From: Candidatus Arsenophonus triatominarum
GTDB lineage: Bacteria; Pseudomonadota; Gammaproteobacteria; Enterobacterales; Enterobacteriaceae
Length of the DNA: 64,000 nt
Reading direction: 5' to 3'
Assembly: GCF_001640365.1 (NCBI RefSeq)
Contig: NZ_LWMI01000014.1
Location: forward strand, 124,001 to 188,000
In this document: piece by piece, positions 32,139 to 42,091 of the stretch
How positions within the stretch are numbered: the first letter of the stretch is position 1
Layout: each line of letters begins with the position of its first letter
Translations under genes and position numbers: made by a program
Notes under the pieces: model-generated
Database searches by the model: none
What the model saw: only the letters and a program-made list of their open reading frames with translations
Told to the model about the DNA's origin: nothing

Positions 32139-32181
32139 TAGAATATGAAAATATCAGACCAAAAAGGGTAAAATAATCCAT
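32139..32181 (-). pseudogene. hscB: HscB co-chaperone, 5' stub
   Basis: ATG at 32181 reads MDYFTLFGL, identical to the conserved start of HscB, followed by a few unrelated codons and the terminus of IS701-like copy 1. It stands about 90 bp after iscA, its normal place. The J-domain with HPD is lost. Confidence 0.85.
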
Positions 32182-32273
32182 AAATGCTCTAAGTTGAAAA
32201 TATTAAATAGACGGTTGAAAAATTTGCCATATCATCTATTTAGTTTTGGACTTAACAAATAATAAATAAATTC

Positions 32274-32585
32274 TCATACGTTAAAGCTTTCACCGCAGCC
32301 ACACTCATTTTTGCTGTTAGGATTGTTAAACTTAAAACCTTCATTAACAAAATCCAATTCTATCCCATTGAGATAAACAATGTTTTTACCATCAACGATA
32401 ACTTTCACGTCTTTGTCTTCAAATATTGTATCGTCTTCATTAATGATATCAACAAATTCAAGCACATAAGCCATGCCTGAGCAGCCAGAAGTCCTAACGC
32501 CTAAACGTAATCCTTCACCTTTTCCTCGGTTATGAAAGAAAGTCAGAATACACTCTGCAGCATTTTCTGTTAGAGAAATTGACAT
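32274..32585 (-). CDS. iscA: Iron-sulphur assembly A-type protein IscA
   Basis: A-type carrier or iron donor in Fe-S cluster assembly. Start at [14 protein letters not shown] (103 residues; E. coli 107). The three ligand cysteines are kept ([14 protein letters not shown] and NECGCGESF). Compared with E. coli, four residues are missing in the [10 protein letters not shown] loop just before the C-terminal Cys pair. Good ribosome site GAGAGGTG. In order iscS-iscU-iscA. Probably functional, but the small deletion in a conserved loop is worth noting. Confidence 0.92.
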   Translation of the reverse strand: MSISLTENAAECILTFFHNRGKGEGLRLGVRTSGCSGMAYVLEFVDIINEDDTIFEDKDVKVIVDGKNIVYLNGIELDFVNEGFKFNNPNSKNECGCGESFNV

Positions 32586-32677
32586 ACAACACCTCTCAAT
32601 CAAAACCAGTGCAGGCTGATACTATAAACAAAAATAAAATAGCATCACGCCTAAAAGGGATTTTTACTATTAATTAA

Positions 32678-33064
32678 TTATTTGCTTTGCCGTTTATTTT
32701 TATAGTCTGCAATGGCGGCTTTAATCGCATCTTCTGCCAAAATAGAACAGTAAATTTTAACCGGAAGCAGCTCTAATTCCTCTGCAATAGCCGTATTTTT
32801 GATAGTCTCCGCTTCATCCAGTGTCTTACCTTTCATCCATTCCGTTACTAATGAACTAGAGGCAATCGCCGAACCACAGCCATAAGTTTTAAAACGCGCA
32901 TCTTCGATGATGCCTGCGTCATTAACTTTGATCTGAAGCTTCATGACATCACCGCATGCAGGTGCCCCTACCATCCCACTGCCACCATTGGATTATCATT
33001 ATTAAACGAACCTACGCTACGTGGATTTTCATAATGATCAATCACTTTCCTCACTATATGCCAT
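32678..33064 (-). pseudogene. iscU: Fe-S scaffold protein IscU with two N-terminal frameshifts
   Basis: Scaffold on which IscS builds [2Fe-2S] clusters. ATG at 33064 (CAGGAG upstream) gives MAYSE, then one extra G at about 33049 causes a stop at codon 9. The original frame (KVIDHYENPRSVGSFNNDN) resumes and one missing A at about 32999 shifts it back to SGMVGAPACGDVMKLQI, open to the end. All three ligand Cys (GAPACGD, YGCGSA, IYCSIL) lie in the last open part. Either a pseudogene, or sequence errors; a shorter product from the Met at 32974 would lack the first ~29 residues. Confidence 0.82.
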
Positions 33065-33088
33065 ATTGTAAACTCCTGAAACCGTCTA

Positions 33089-34303
33089 TTAATGATGAGC
33101 CCATTCAATTCTATTAAGATCGACACCCTGCTTATACATCTCCCATAGCGGAGAAAGATCACGCAGCCGACCTATCGCATTATGGATTAGCTGGATGGCA
33201 TAATCGATTTCTTCTTCTGTTGTGAATCGACCAAATGAGAAACGAATTGAGCTATGAGCTAACTCATCATTCATTCCCAATGCCCTTAGTACATATGAAG
33301 GTTCGAGGCTTGCCGATGTACACGCGGAACCTGATGAGACAGCCAAATCTTTGAGTGCCATCATTAATGATTCACCTTCTACATAGTTAAAACTGACATT
33401 CAGAATATGAGGTGCGCCATTTACCAGAGAGCCATTAAGATAAACTTCTTCAATATTCTTAATGCCATTCCATAAACGTTGGCGTAAGGCATTTAATCTA
33501 TCAGACTCTACCGCCATTTCTGCTTTAGCAATTCGATAAGCTTCGCCCATTCCTACAATTTGGTGGACAGGTAATGTCCCTGAGCGCATGCCTCGTTCAT
33601 GACCACCGCCATGTTGTTGGGCTTCAAGTCGAATAAGGGGTTTACGACGCACATAAAGTGCACCTATTCCCATTGGTCCATACAGTTTATGTGCTGAGAA
33701 AGACATTAAATCAACTTTTAGTTTACTCAAATCAATCGGTAATTTACCGACCGCTTGGGTAGCATCAGCATGAAAAAAAATTCCTCGATTGCGGCAAAGT
33801 TCGCCAATAGAGGCAATATCTTGAATGATTCCAATCTCATTATTGACATGCATGATAGAAACCAAAATTGTATCATCACGCATAGCCGCTTCAAGTTCAT
33901 ATAAATCAATAAGACCGCTATTTTGTGGTGGAAGGTAAGTCACTTCAAAACCTTCACGCTCAAGTTGACGGCAAGTATCCAAAACCGCTTTATGCTCGGT
34001 TTTACTGGTAATGATATGTTTACCTTTTTTCTGATAGAAATTAGCAACCCCTTTCACAGCTAGGTTATCTGATTCAGTCGCTCCTGAAGTAAAAACAATC
34101 TCACGCGGATCCGCATTGACTAATTCAGCAATCTGATTTCGCGCAATATCAACAGCTTCTTCAGCCCGCCAGCCAAAACCATGAGAGCGGGATGATGGAT
34201 TACCAAAATTGCCATCCATTGTCATACACTGGATCATTTTTTCAGCAACACGAGGATCAACCGGTGTGGTCGCCGAGTAGTCTAAATAAATCGGTAGTTT
34301 CAT
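33089..34303 (-). CDS. iscS: Cysteine desulphurase IscS
   Basis: PLP enzyme that takes sulphur from cysteine for Fe-S clusters, tRNA thiolation and other uses. Start at [19 protein letters not shown] gives 404 residues, the E. coli length; an 18-codon upstream extension is unlikely. PLP lysine in [15 protein letters not shown]; active-site Cys loop in [17 protein letters not shown]. Second gene of iscR-iscS-iscU-iscA. Intact, which makes sense because IscS also serves tRNA modification. Confidence 0.96.
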   Translation of the reverse strand: MKLPIYLDYSATTPVDPRVAEKMIQCMTMDGNFGNPSSRSHGFGWRAEEAVDIARNQIAELVNADPREIVFTSGATESDNLAVKGVANFYQKKGKHIITSKTEHKAVLDTCRQLEREGFEVTYLPPQNSGLIDLYELEAAMRDDTILVSIMHVNNEIGIIQDIASIGELCRNRGIFFHADATQAVGKLPIDLSKLKVDLMSFSAHKLYGPMGIGALYVRRKPLIRLEAQQHGGGHERGMRSGTLPVHQIVGMGEAYRIAKAEMAVESDRLNALRQRLWNGIKNIEEVYLNGSLVNGAPHILNVSFNYVEGESLMMALKDLAVSSGSACTSASLEPSYVLRALGMNDELAHSSIRFSFGRFTTEEEIDYAIQLIHNAIGRLRDLSPLWEMYKQGVDLNRIEWAHH

Positions 34304-34384
34304 TAACTCACTAGCTCCATAAGACGAAAAACGCCTCAAAATTTTATCACTTTGCAATTATTCTATTTTGTAGAACCGTGCAAT

Positions 34385-34879
34385 TTATGCTCGTATATTA
34401 ATAATGGGTTCGGATTGATGAGTCATTCTCACATGGTGTTTATCGTTATCTTGACGATCAGCAACTTCTTGTACTTCTTGATTATTGACCAATTCCTCCA
34501 AGCTAATATTACTAAGAAAACTGGTAATACGGTCACTTAAATCACGCCAAAGTGCATGGGTCAAACAACGCTCTCCACCTTGACATCCTTCTTTTCTTCC
34601 CTGACAACGAGTGGCATCAACAGACTCATCAACAGCAGAAATCACTTGAGCAATAAAAATATTTTTCGCTTCCCGACCTAATAAATATCCGCCGCCAGGG
34701 CCACGAACACTGGAAACCAGTTCGTTTTTGCGAAGTCGAGAAAAAAGTTGCTCAAGATAAGAAAGAGAAATGCCCTGACGTTCCGATATATCAGCCAATG
34801 GCACAGGCCCTGTCTTTGAATGCAATGCCACATCCAGCATGGCTGTTACTGCATAGCGTCCTTTAGATGTGAGTCTCAT
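34385..34879 (-). CDS. iscR: Fe-S-sensing transcription regulator IscR
   Basis: Rrf2-family winged-helix regulator of the isc operon and other Fe-S genes. 164 residues. DNA-binding part [20 protein letters not shown] ... [19 protein letters not shown]. The cluster cysteines are in [17 protein letters not shown], spaced as in E. coli, with the His ligand. Two IscR-type operators lie directly upstream. Intact, so the regulatory loop seems preserved despite loss of the distal operon. Confidence 0.96.
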   Translation of the reverse strand: MRLTSKGRYAVTAMLDVALHSKTGPVPLADISERQGISLSYLEQLFSRLRKNELVSSVRGPGGGYLLGREAKNIFIAQVISAVDESVDATRCQGRKEGCQGGERCLTHALWRDLSDRITSFLSNISLEELVNNQEVQEVADRQDNDKHHVRMTHQSEPIINIRA

Positions 34880-34917
34880 AATATATCCCCATGGTTAAAT
34901 GTGACAAAAATTGTGTC

Positions 34918-34967
34918 ATTCCAGAGTGTTTTAGTCAACTATTTAACCTAGTAATTTACTCAACTAT
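34918..34967 (-). promoter_or_regulatory. Tandem type-1 IscR operators and promoter of iscR
   Basis: Read on the minus strand: ATAGTTGAGTAAATTACTAG (34967 downwards) and, 25 bp later, ATAGTTGACTAAAACACTCT (34942 downwards). Both match the type-1 pattern ATA-N2-TGAC-TAAA...-ACTC. The second contains a -35-like TTGACT. The same tandem layout is known for E. coli iscR, where [2Fe-2S]-IscR represses. The upstream site touches the trmJ stop codon. Confidence 0.75.
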
Positions 34968-35695
34968 TATTTATGCCATTTTTCAATTGATGTGAGAATA
35001 CCACGCAAAATATGAAGTTCCTGCACTTCGGGACGCGCTCGAGTAAATAAACGTCGCAATTTATTCATGATTTGCCCAGGGTGACGCTTTCTGATAAATC
35101 CAGATACATTGAGCACTGCTTCAAGATGGATATAAAATCGTTCTATATCCTCAAATGGCGGATATTGTACCCTATCTTCATTATCTACCGAGGATTTTTT
35201 TTCATTTATTGCTAGGTATGCCATACGAATTTCATAACTGATCAATTGAACAGCCATTGCTAAATTGAGTGAACCATATTCAGGGTTGGTTGGAATATGA
35301 AGATGATATTGGCATCTCTGTAGTTCTTCATTTGTTAAACCAACTCGTTCGCGGCCAAAAATGATAGCCACCGGAGAATTTATTGCCTGACGGACGGTTT
35401 TTTCGCCACATTCGCGAGGCGTTACCTGTGGCCATGATAACGTACGATCGCGCACACTCGTTCCAATTACCAAGCTGCATCCAAGCAAAGCTTGATCTAA
35501 TGTTTTCACAATAATCGCTTGACTAATAACATCACTGGCGCCAGCTGATAATGCAATAGCCTGTGCATCCGGCAATATGAGTGGATTAACTAAGTACAAA
35601 TTAGTTAGTCCCATCGTTTTCATCGCACGGGCAGTTGATCCCATATTTCCGGTATGCGATGTTTCAACCAAAATAAGGCGAATATTTTCTAGCAT
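34967..35695 (-). CDS. trmJ: tRNA (Cm/Um32) 2'-O-methyltransferase TrmJ
   Basis: SPOUT-class methyltransferase modifying position 32 of tRNA. 242 residues (E. coli 246). Knot motifs: [70 protein letters not shown]. Upstream of iscR and divergent from suhB, as in E. coli. Intact. Confidence 0.96.
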   Translation of the reverse strand: MLENIRLILVETSHTGNMGSTARAMKTMGLTNLYLVNPLILPDAQAIALSAGASDVISQAIIVKTLDQALLGCSLVIGTSVRDRTLSWPQVTPRECGEKTVRQAINSPVAIIFGRERVGLTNEELQRCQYHLHIPTNPEYGSLNLAMAVQLISYEIRMAYLAINEKKSSVDNEDRVQYPPFEDIERFYIHLEAVLNVSGFIRKRHPGQIMNKLRRLFTRARPEVQELHILRGILTSIEKWHK

Positions 35696-35818
35696 GATTG
35701 TCTTTATTCGGCGTTAATAATCAGGCTATTCTACCACAATCATAGTCATGTTGACGAATCTCTGTTATACTGCCGATCGCTTAAACCTTGTTCTTTAACA
35801 TTCCAGTGGAAATAACCC

Positions 35819-36622
35819 ATGCATCCAATGCTAACTATCGCTATACGAGCAGCTCGCCAAGCAGGTAACTTTATTGCTAAAAGCTATGAAAAACCTGACT
35901 CTATCGAAATAATGGCAAAAGGCCAAAATGGTTTCGTGACCAATATAGATAAAAAAGCAGAACAAATCATTATTGAAGTCATTCAAAAATCTTATCCTAC
36001 TCATACCATCATTACCGAAGAGAGTGGTCAAATACTTGGTGAAAAAAATGATATTCAGTGGGTTATTGATCCTTTGGATGGCACAACCAATTTTACTAAA
36101 CGCTTACCCCATTTTGCCGTCTCCATTGCAGTACGTATTAACGACCGTACAGAAATCGCCGCTATTTATAATCCTATGCTTAATGAGCTATTTACTGCGG
36201 TACGTGGGCAAGGTGCACAATTAAACGGTTACCGCCTTCGTCTTAAAAATAATAATGAATTAGAAGGGGCAATTATTGCCACGGGTTTTCCTTTCAAAGC
36301 GAAACAACATTCAGCTGCATATATTAATATTATCGCTAAACTATTTAAAAAATGTGCCGATTTTCGCCGCACAGGTTCAGTGGCTTTGGACTTAGCCTAT
36401 GTTGCTGCTGGCCGTGTCGATGGCTTTTTTGAGATTGGCTTAAAGCCGTGGGATTTTATGGCTGGAGAACTATTAGTGCGTGAAGCCGGTGGAATTGTAA
36501 CCGACTTCGTTGGCGGACATAATTATCTCACCTCTGGCAATCTGTTAGCTGGCAGTCCACGGATAGTGAAAAAAATGGTGCTAGAAATGCAGACTGAGTT
36601 AAGCGATCCATTGAAAAGCTAA
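35819..36622 (+). CDS. suhB: Inositol-1-monophosphatase / antitermination factor SuhB
   Basis: Mg2+-dependent inositol monophosphatase that also joins the rRNA antitermination complex. 267 residues, the E. coli length. Metal-site motifs ITEESG, WVIDPLDGTTNFTKRLPHFAVSIA and PWDFMAGELLVREAGG. Divergent from trmJ across 123 bp. Intact. Confidence 0.96.
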   Translation: MHPMLTIAIRAARQAGNFIAKSYEKPDSIEIMAKGQNGFVTNIDKKAEQIIIEVIQKSYPTHTIITEESGQILGEKNDIQWVIDPLDGTTNFTKRLPHFAVSIAVRINDRTEIAAIYNPMLNELFTAVRGQGAQLNGYRLRLKNNNELEGAIIATGFPFKAKQHSAAYINIIAKLFKKCADFRRTGSVALDLAYVAAGRVDGFFEIGLKPWDFMAGELLVREAGGIVTDFVGGHNYLTSGNLLAGSPRIVKKMVLEMQTELSDPLKS

Positions 36623-36962
36623 ACAATGCACTTAAAAAGCAATAGCCAAAGTTATATTGAGTTAATAATGTCTTGATGGCGTAACTTTGTCATTTACTAA
36701 GTTGGTGAAGGCTGCAAATGGTAGAAATTCACCATGGCTTTATTAGTTAAATAAACCCGCTAAATATTTTCAATATTTACTCTTGTTGTCGGTGCTTTAT
36801 TTCTTAATTGGATATAAAACCCCTATTCCTTTTCAGGCATTAAGGGATATTTTAATGATTGGCCAGCTTGTTTAGTTTTAATAAAAAATTTTTTATCTGC
36901 ATAGTTGGTTAATATTTATCTGTTATTCAAATTAAATGAACAACTTTAACTTAATTGTTCGG
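36623..36962. other. Intergenic between suhB and hcaT remnant; no gene recognised
   Basis: AT-rich, no open frame longer than about 40 codons and no match I recognise. E. coli has other genes between suhB and hcaT here; no fragment of them is legible. Confidence 0.5.
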
Positions 36963-37228
36963 CTATTCCATCGAATTTAATGATGTTATTTTTTTATTCG
37001 GGCGAATAAATAGTGCTGGAATGACAATCAATACCATTAACCAAAATACCCAGTTATGGTGAAAAGGTAAATGTTCATAAACAAAACCCACCACAATTGT
37101 CACTACCGCTAAACCACCTCCTAACCCAAATGCCGAATAAAATGCTTGTAGCGGAATAATTTCACCTTCGCTACGTGCACTAATAAAACGCATTGCCGCC
37201 AGATGACAAACAGTAAAAGTACCACTAT
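36963..37228 (-). pseudogene. hcaT: HcaT-like MFS transporter, C-terminal fragment
   Basis: Codons for SGTFTVCHLAAMRFISARSE and the last two membrane segments (FGLGGGLAVVTIVVGFVYE, WVFWLMVLIVIPALFIRP) match the end of HcaT. Cut at 37228 by IS701-like copy 2; the rest is at 40353-40652. In E. coli hcaT is the 3-phenylpropionate transporter. Confidence 0.85.
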
Positions 37229-37541
37229 CACGAGTTTCGCAAGCTCCGAAAAAGAAGTATAAAGTTCAAAACAAGAAAAAATTAGGATGTTCATATTTTG
37301 TCCGGTTATCCACGCATTAAAAATATCTATAAAACATTCTTACAAGTAAGCAGTGTAAGATACTCTGGTTTGGCGTTATCAGAAGTAAGCCCATCGCCTT
37401 TATCTCATGACACTGTTAGCCGATGGCTAAAAAGTAGATGTTTTCGACCTAAAGACCTATGGCGATTAGTTCAACCTTCTATAGACAAAAAAAGCCCTTG
37501 CGCACTAATTGCCGATGATACATTGATTGCCAAAACACGTA

Positions 37542-37732
37542 CACGAGTTTCGCACCAATAAAAAAACGCTCTATTTTTAAGTTTAATTCAGCATAATATA
37601 TAAATAGACAAAATCTTATAAATTAATTGCAACTTATTGTAATTTAAACAAATTTTACGTTTTAGCAACTTGCAAATTAACCATTGCTTTTAAGCCATTT
37701 CTGGAATTTTATATGCCTGTGCGAAACTCGTG
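37542..37732 (+). mobile_element. MITE-A copy 6 (191 bp)
   Basis: Perfect inverted ends and 5-bp duplication ACGTA, at exactly the same position and orientation within the IS701-like element as copy 5. Confidence 0.95.
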
Positions 37733-37863
37733 ACGTAGTAAAAAAATAGAGATGGTCCATTATCAATATTCAGGTAATGAACATGATGTTATTGCTGGCA
37801 TAGGTTTAGTTAATTTACTTTGGCATAATCTAACAACTGTTGAATCAATTCCTATTGATTATC

Positions 37864-38052
37864 AAGCCTGTTGCTCAATAGCAAAATTAATTATGACTTA
37901 CAAAAAAACCAGCCGATGATGATAAAATCATCAATTTTTGCATTAAAAATAACCTATGTAAGATTAAAAAATAAACTATTTTTGTATTTTTTAGATGTAT
38001 CTAACTTGTTTTTATTTTAAGCAACTTTATTTCACTATTGAGCAACATGCTT
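37864..38052 (+). mobile_element. MITE-B copy 2 (189 bp)
   Basis: Ends AAGCCTGTTGCTCAATAG and, reversed, AAGCATGTTGCTCAATAG. 3-bp duplication ATC (37861-37863, 38053-38055), confirmed by the unbroken IS701-like sequence GATTATCGTATTT at about 31490-31507 (reverse strand). Confidence 0.9.
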
Positions 38053-38655
38053 ATCGTATTTAACCTGAGTTCGGGATAAGCATTATCAATTATGCTTAAA
38101 GATATGTTCCTGCCACCGGTATCTTTGGTGCAACCAGCCCGACTAATAAATTCACTACAAAGTTAGCAGGAGAGCGGTGCCGCGTATGCGCTATCTGACA
38201 AAGATTTTTTAACTCATCAAATACCGTTTCAATGACAGAACGATGACGCAAGATGGCTTTGTCGAAACAAGTCTGTTCAACAGGCTTCATTTTCTTCTTG
38301 ATATTCGTTATAAGGTTAATTCCCATTGTTTTCAGTTGCTGTTTCAGTGAAGCCGATAAATACCCTTTATCCGCATACAAACAACCAGAAAGATCTTTTA
38401 TCAGCTCAGGTAATGGTTTCCGATCATCTGTGTTTCCTGGTGTAAATCGAAAACTGAGTATTTCCCCCAAATGATTGATAATTACATGAAGTTTGAAACC
38501 AAAGAACCAACCTGTTGAGGTTTTTCCTCGTTCAGCTATCCCATCGAAGACTTTATGCCGGCGGATCCGTAAGTTATCACACACAGCTATCGGAGTAGAA
38601 TCGGCAACCGACAGACCTGTGCACTTTCCCTTAATTGACTCAAACAGTGCCGTTA

Positions 38656-39535
38656 TAGCTAGGCGACTTAATTTTGATTACAGCATATGTATTAAAAACA
38701 GGTCATCGATAGTGCATCCTGTTTCCATCTTTTTACGTTTAGCTTGAGACCATTTATGTTCTATAGGATTTAAATCTGGTGAATACACAGGCAAATATTC
38801 TATCTGGTGTCCTGCGTTTATAATTGCCTGTTCAATATTCTTACCTTTGTGAAAGCTAGCGTTGTCCATAAAAATAACAGAATTTTCAGGAAGTTCTGGG
38901 AGCAATATTTTTGTGATCCAAACATAAAAAACATCACGGTTAATATTGCAATCAAATAATCCGATAGCAAAAAGGGTTGTTCCCAATAAAGCGCCAATAA
39001 CATTTGTTCTTCCCTTAGCACCCCAGTTTTTCAGGCCAAAACAACGGTGACCTTTTGGGGAATAGCCGTGAGTTCGTGGAGTGTCATGTGAAAAACCACT
39101 TTCATCAATAAAAACAACAGATTTATCTTTTTTTTCATACTGTTGTCTTTTTTGCTGATGTGCCAGCCTGTCGCTTTCGTTGGTTTTTGGATGGAATAGA
39201 GTTTTTTTATAGGTTAATCCCAGCTTTTTAAGGGATTGCCAAATAGTCTTTTTACAAACACCGAATCGCTCTGCCCGTTCCTTTTGGTAAGCATCTGGAT
39301 ACTGTTCCACATCTTTTGCTAAAGCATTTTTATCGAGCTTCCTCTTACGTGGCGTTGAATTTTTTGGCTCTGGTCGTTTAAGCCAACGTACTAAAGACGC
39401 TTTTCCAATACGGAATTGTTTCGCAGTTTCTCGAATTGTTAAACCTTCGGCTTTCCTTACAGATATTACTTTACGTCGAAAATCAATTGTATAACTCATA
39501 ACACACCTTGTAATCAAAATTAAGTCGCCTAGCTA
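38656..39535 (-). mobile_element. IS630-family element, copy 2 (880 bp, intact)
   Basis: Ends TAGCTAGGCGACTTAATTTT and reverse, TA on both sides. The left flank is IS982 at GCCGTTA and the right flank is IS982 at TACGACGC, two separate places in the same gene, so part of the host element was deleted next to it. Confidence 0.93.
38678..39499 (-). CDS. IS630-family transposase, intact (copy 2)
   Basis: 273 residues from [17 protein letters not shown]-terminal helix-turn-helix (LTIRETAKQFRIGKASLVRW) and a second HTH (ERFGVCKKTIWQSLKKLG). DDE core VVFIDESGFSHD, ENSVIFMDNASFHKG, VYSPDLNPIEHKWSQAK. The track-length version with six extra N-terminal residues starts inside the inverted repeat, so MSYT is preferred. 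Identical in plan to copy 3. Confidence 0.94.
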   Translation of the reverse strand: MSYTIDFRRKVISVRKAEGLTIRETAKQFRIGKASLVRWLKRPEPKNSTPRKRKLDKNALAKDVEQYPDAYQKERAERFGVCKKTIWQSLKKLGLTYKKTLFHPKTNESDRLAHQQKRQQYEKKDKSVVFIDESGFSHDTPRTHGYSPKGHRCFGLKNWGAKGRTNVIGALLGTTLFAIGLFDCNINRDVFYVWITKILLPELPENSVIFMDNASFHKGKNIEQAIINAGHQIEYLPVYSPDLNPIEHKWSQAKRKKMETGCTIDDLFLIHML

Positions 39536-40352
39536 TACGACGCTTACTACCGTTATTCAGCAAAATTTCATGCATTTTTGGCTCGAAGTCTTTACAAAAA
39601 TCATCCATCAGGCAATAAAGTTCAGTAAGATTTTCCATCATTGTTTAACAATGCTCTACTCTTTAACAAGATTGTTAGAGTATTTTAACGAAATATGCGC
39701 ATTCAACTATTTGAATAGCAAGACTTTCACTTTATTTCTTATCCCGAACTCAGGTTATTTATGATAAAGATTCTGATGGAAAAACAAAAAACACGCACTT
39801 TTCCGAAATGCTCGCTCTTGCTAAAAAAAGAGGGATCAAGCCTGAAGCGGTAGCGATGGATGCTTGGTATTCTAGCCTGGATAATCTGAAATCAATTCGA
39901 TCTCATGGTTGGGTTTGGGTAACTACGCTGAGAAAAAATCGGATTGTTACCCGTAATATACAATTGAACAAGTTAGACATCTCAGAAGAAGGAACCTTAA
40001 TACACTTACGAGGTTATGGTTGGGTGACAGTTTTCAAATTTATAGCCAAAAACGGCCGTATTAATTACTTAGTAACAAACAAAGACAATCCCACCCGTGA
40101 ATACGTCAAATCTATCATGGATGCCCGTTGGTCTGTTGAAGTTTATCATCGAGAAGTTAAACAAAATTGTGGTATTGAACGCTGTCAGGCTCGCACGAGT
40201 CGGGTGCAAAGAAATCATATTTTCTCGCAATTTCTGCGTGGTTTGAACAACATAAACGCCGTATATCTGAAAAAATAACTATTTATCAACAAAATTGGCA
40301 TGTAATCAAAAATGCTATTGCTGAGCAGATCAGGGGGTTATTAGTATTGGTA

Positions 40353-40652
40353 AAGTGGTAAAATAGGCCATCAATCCCCAACGAACAACCGCGCAACTAG
40401 CTGATAACAATAATAATCCACTTACCTGCCAATGACGAAAAAGGACATGGCTAAAGGTAAACACGATCACTTCAGCAACAGTTAACTGTTTTTGCCAAGT
40501 CGCGGCTAACGCATCGGTTAAAGGTATCATCGGTGAAAAAAAGAGATTGAAAGCCAACATGATAAATAATAACCATAACCCATGTGAACTTACGGTAAAT
40601 CCAACAGCAAAGAGCAGCATTAAGCCAGCAAATAGACCCAAAGTCGTAATTA
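40353..40652 (-). pseudogene. hcaT: HcaT-like MFS transporter, internal fragments
   Basis: Reads LGLFAGLMLLFAVGF ... FNLFFSPMIPLTDALAATWQ, then jumps directly to VAEVIVFTFSHVLFRHW ... SASCAVVRWGLMAYFTTLPIL. Compared with HcaT, over 100 residues are missing at the jump. The N-terminus is replaced by IS982-D. Together with 36963-37228 it is one dead gene. Confidence 0.85.
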
Positions 40653-40902
40653 ACCTGAGTTCGGGATAAGAAATAAAGTGAAAGTCTTGCTATTCAAATA
40701 GTTGAATGCGCATATTTCGTTAAAATACTCTAACAATCTTGTTAAAGAGTAGAGCATTGTTAAACAATGATGGAAAATCTTACTGAACTTTATTGCCTGA
40801 TGGATGATTTTTGTAAAGACTTCGAGCCAAAAATGCATGAAATTTTGCTGAATAACGGTAGTAAGCGTCGTAGACGGTCTACTCAGCTTTCATTGGCTGA
40901 AA
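40653..40902 (+). mobile_element. IS982-family 5' fragment, copy D
   Basis: Terminus ACCTGAGTTCGGGATAAG, then the first ~45 transposase codons (MENLTELYCLMDDFCKDFEP ... RRRRSTQLSLAEM). Cut by IS481 copy D. Confidence 0.92.
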
Positions 40903-42091
40903 TGTAGTAGCTCAGACTTGATCTGACAGCTACCGGTTATTTATACAGTATCTGTCAGGTTAAATTTGATTTAAATCTTTTTCTCTCCAAAGTTGTTTTC
41001 CCTCGTATAAAGTTGCCATAGGAGTTCGACCGCAACACATTTTTTCTTGATGAGTGCGTTTGGTTATTGTATTCGTCTAACCATTTGTCTAAATCAGCTT
41101 GTAATTCGGCTAAATTACCGAAGATTTCTTACGAAAAGCCACCTGATAGAATCTTGTAATACAGTTTTATGAAAGCGTTCACAAATCCCATTGGTTTGAG
41201 GTGAACGAGCTTTAGTTTTTGTATGATCAATATCGTTGATAGCGAGATAAAGTTGATGATCGTGATGCTCAACTTTACCACAATACTCACTGCCTCTGTC
41301 CGTCAGTATACGTAAAATCGGTAATCCATGCTGGGTGTAAAAAGGCAGAACCTTGTCATTTAATAAATCTGCCGCCGTTATCCCGCTTTCCGTTGTGTAA
41401 AGCTTACAATGAACGACTTTACTGTAAGTATCAATGTAAGTCTGTTGATAAACACGACCAACGTCTTTTAAATGACCGACATAAAAAGTGTCCTGTGACC
41501 CCAAATAACCCAGATGTGCTGTTTCAATCTCACCATTGGCCTCATCATCCTGTGCTTTTTTCGAGTGCGCTGATTTGTGATTCTGACAAGATAATCCTTT
41601 CTGTCGCTATTTTATCTTCTAGCGCCTTTAGACGTTTTTTAAAATTTCCAAGATGATGACGTAGCCAAATAGAACGAACACCACTTCCCGAAACAAAAAT
41701 TCCTTTTTTTCTTAGTTCATTACTACTGCGGTGTTGTCCGTGTGCAGGGTATTCAATCGCATACTCAACTACAGCGCTTTCAATCTGTTCACCTACTCTA
41801 TTTTTTACGTTAGGTACCCGTCGATTTTAATTAATTAAGGCATCGATCCCACCATCGTTAACAAGCTCTTGATAGCTATAGAAAGTAGCTCGGGATACCC
41901 CCATAATCTTACAGGCTTTTGATACGTTATGAAGCTCTTCAGCAAGGTTAAGTAACCCGACTTTATGTTTGATGATAGGATGATTTGTTTGATACATAGA
42001 ATTACCTTTTATTTTATTATCTAATGATTTTAATTAAAACCGGTAACTCTCTTTTTTAAATCAGAATTGTCAGATTAAGTTAAGACTAACA
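40903..42091 (-). mobile_element. IS481-family element, copy D, degraded
   Basis: Both ends are present (TGTAGTAGCTCAGACTTGA; TTAAGACTAACA reversed). The transposase has several frameshifts and more point differences than the other copies, so it is the oldest. Its left end enters the last codons of glyA. Confidence 0.9.

Larger units (their letters stand above)
38063..39755 (-). mobile_element. IS982-family element, copy C, interrupted by IS630-2
   Basis: Outer ends ACCTGAGTTCGGGATAAG at 38063 and its reverse at 39755; target duplication TATTTA in the IS701-like gene. The transposase 3' part (38096-38655) and 5' end (39538-39660) survive, but about 350 bp between the two points where IS630-2 joins is missing. 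Dead. Confidence 0.92.
37229..40352 (+). mobile_element. IS701/IS4-like element, copy 2, with four other elements nested in it
   Basis: 5' end CACGAGTTTCGCAAGCTCC at 37229. The transposase is split into segments at 37298-37541, 37733-37863, 38053-38062 and 39756-40277 by MITE-A6, MITE-B2 and IS982-C, the last carrying IS630-2. A base difference near 40225 also shifts the frame at QRNHIF. The 3' inverted end is missing: the element stops at TTATTAGTAT against hcaT sequence. With all insertions removed it would be close to 1 kb. Confidence 0.9.
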
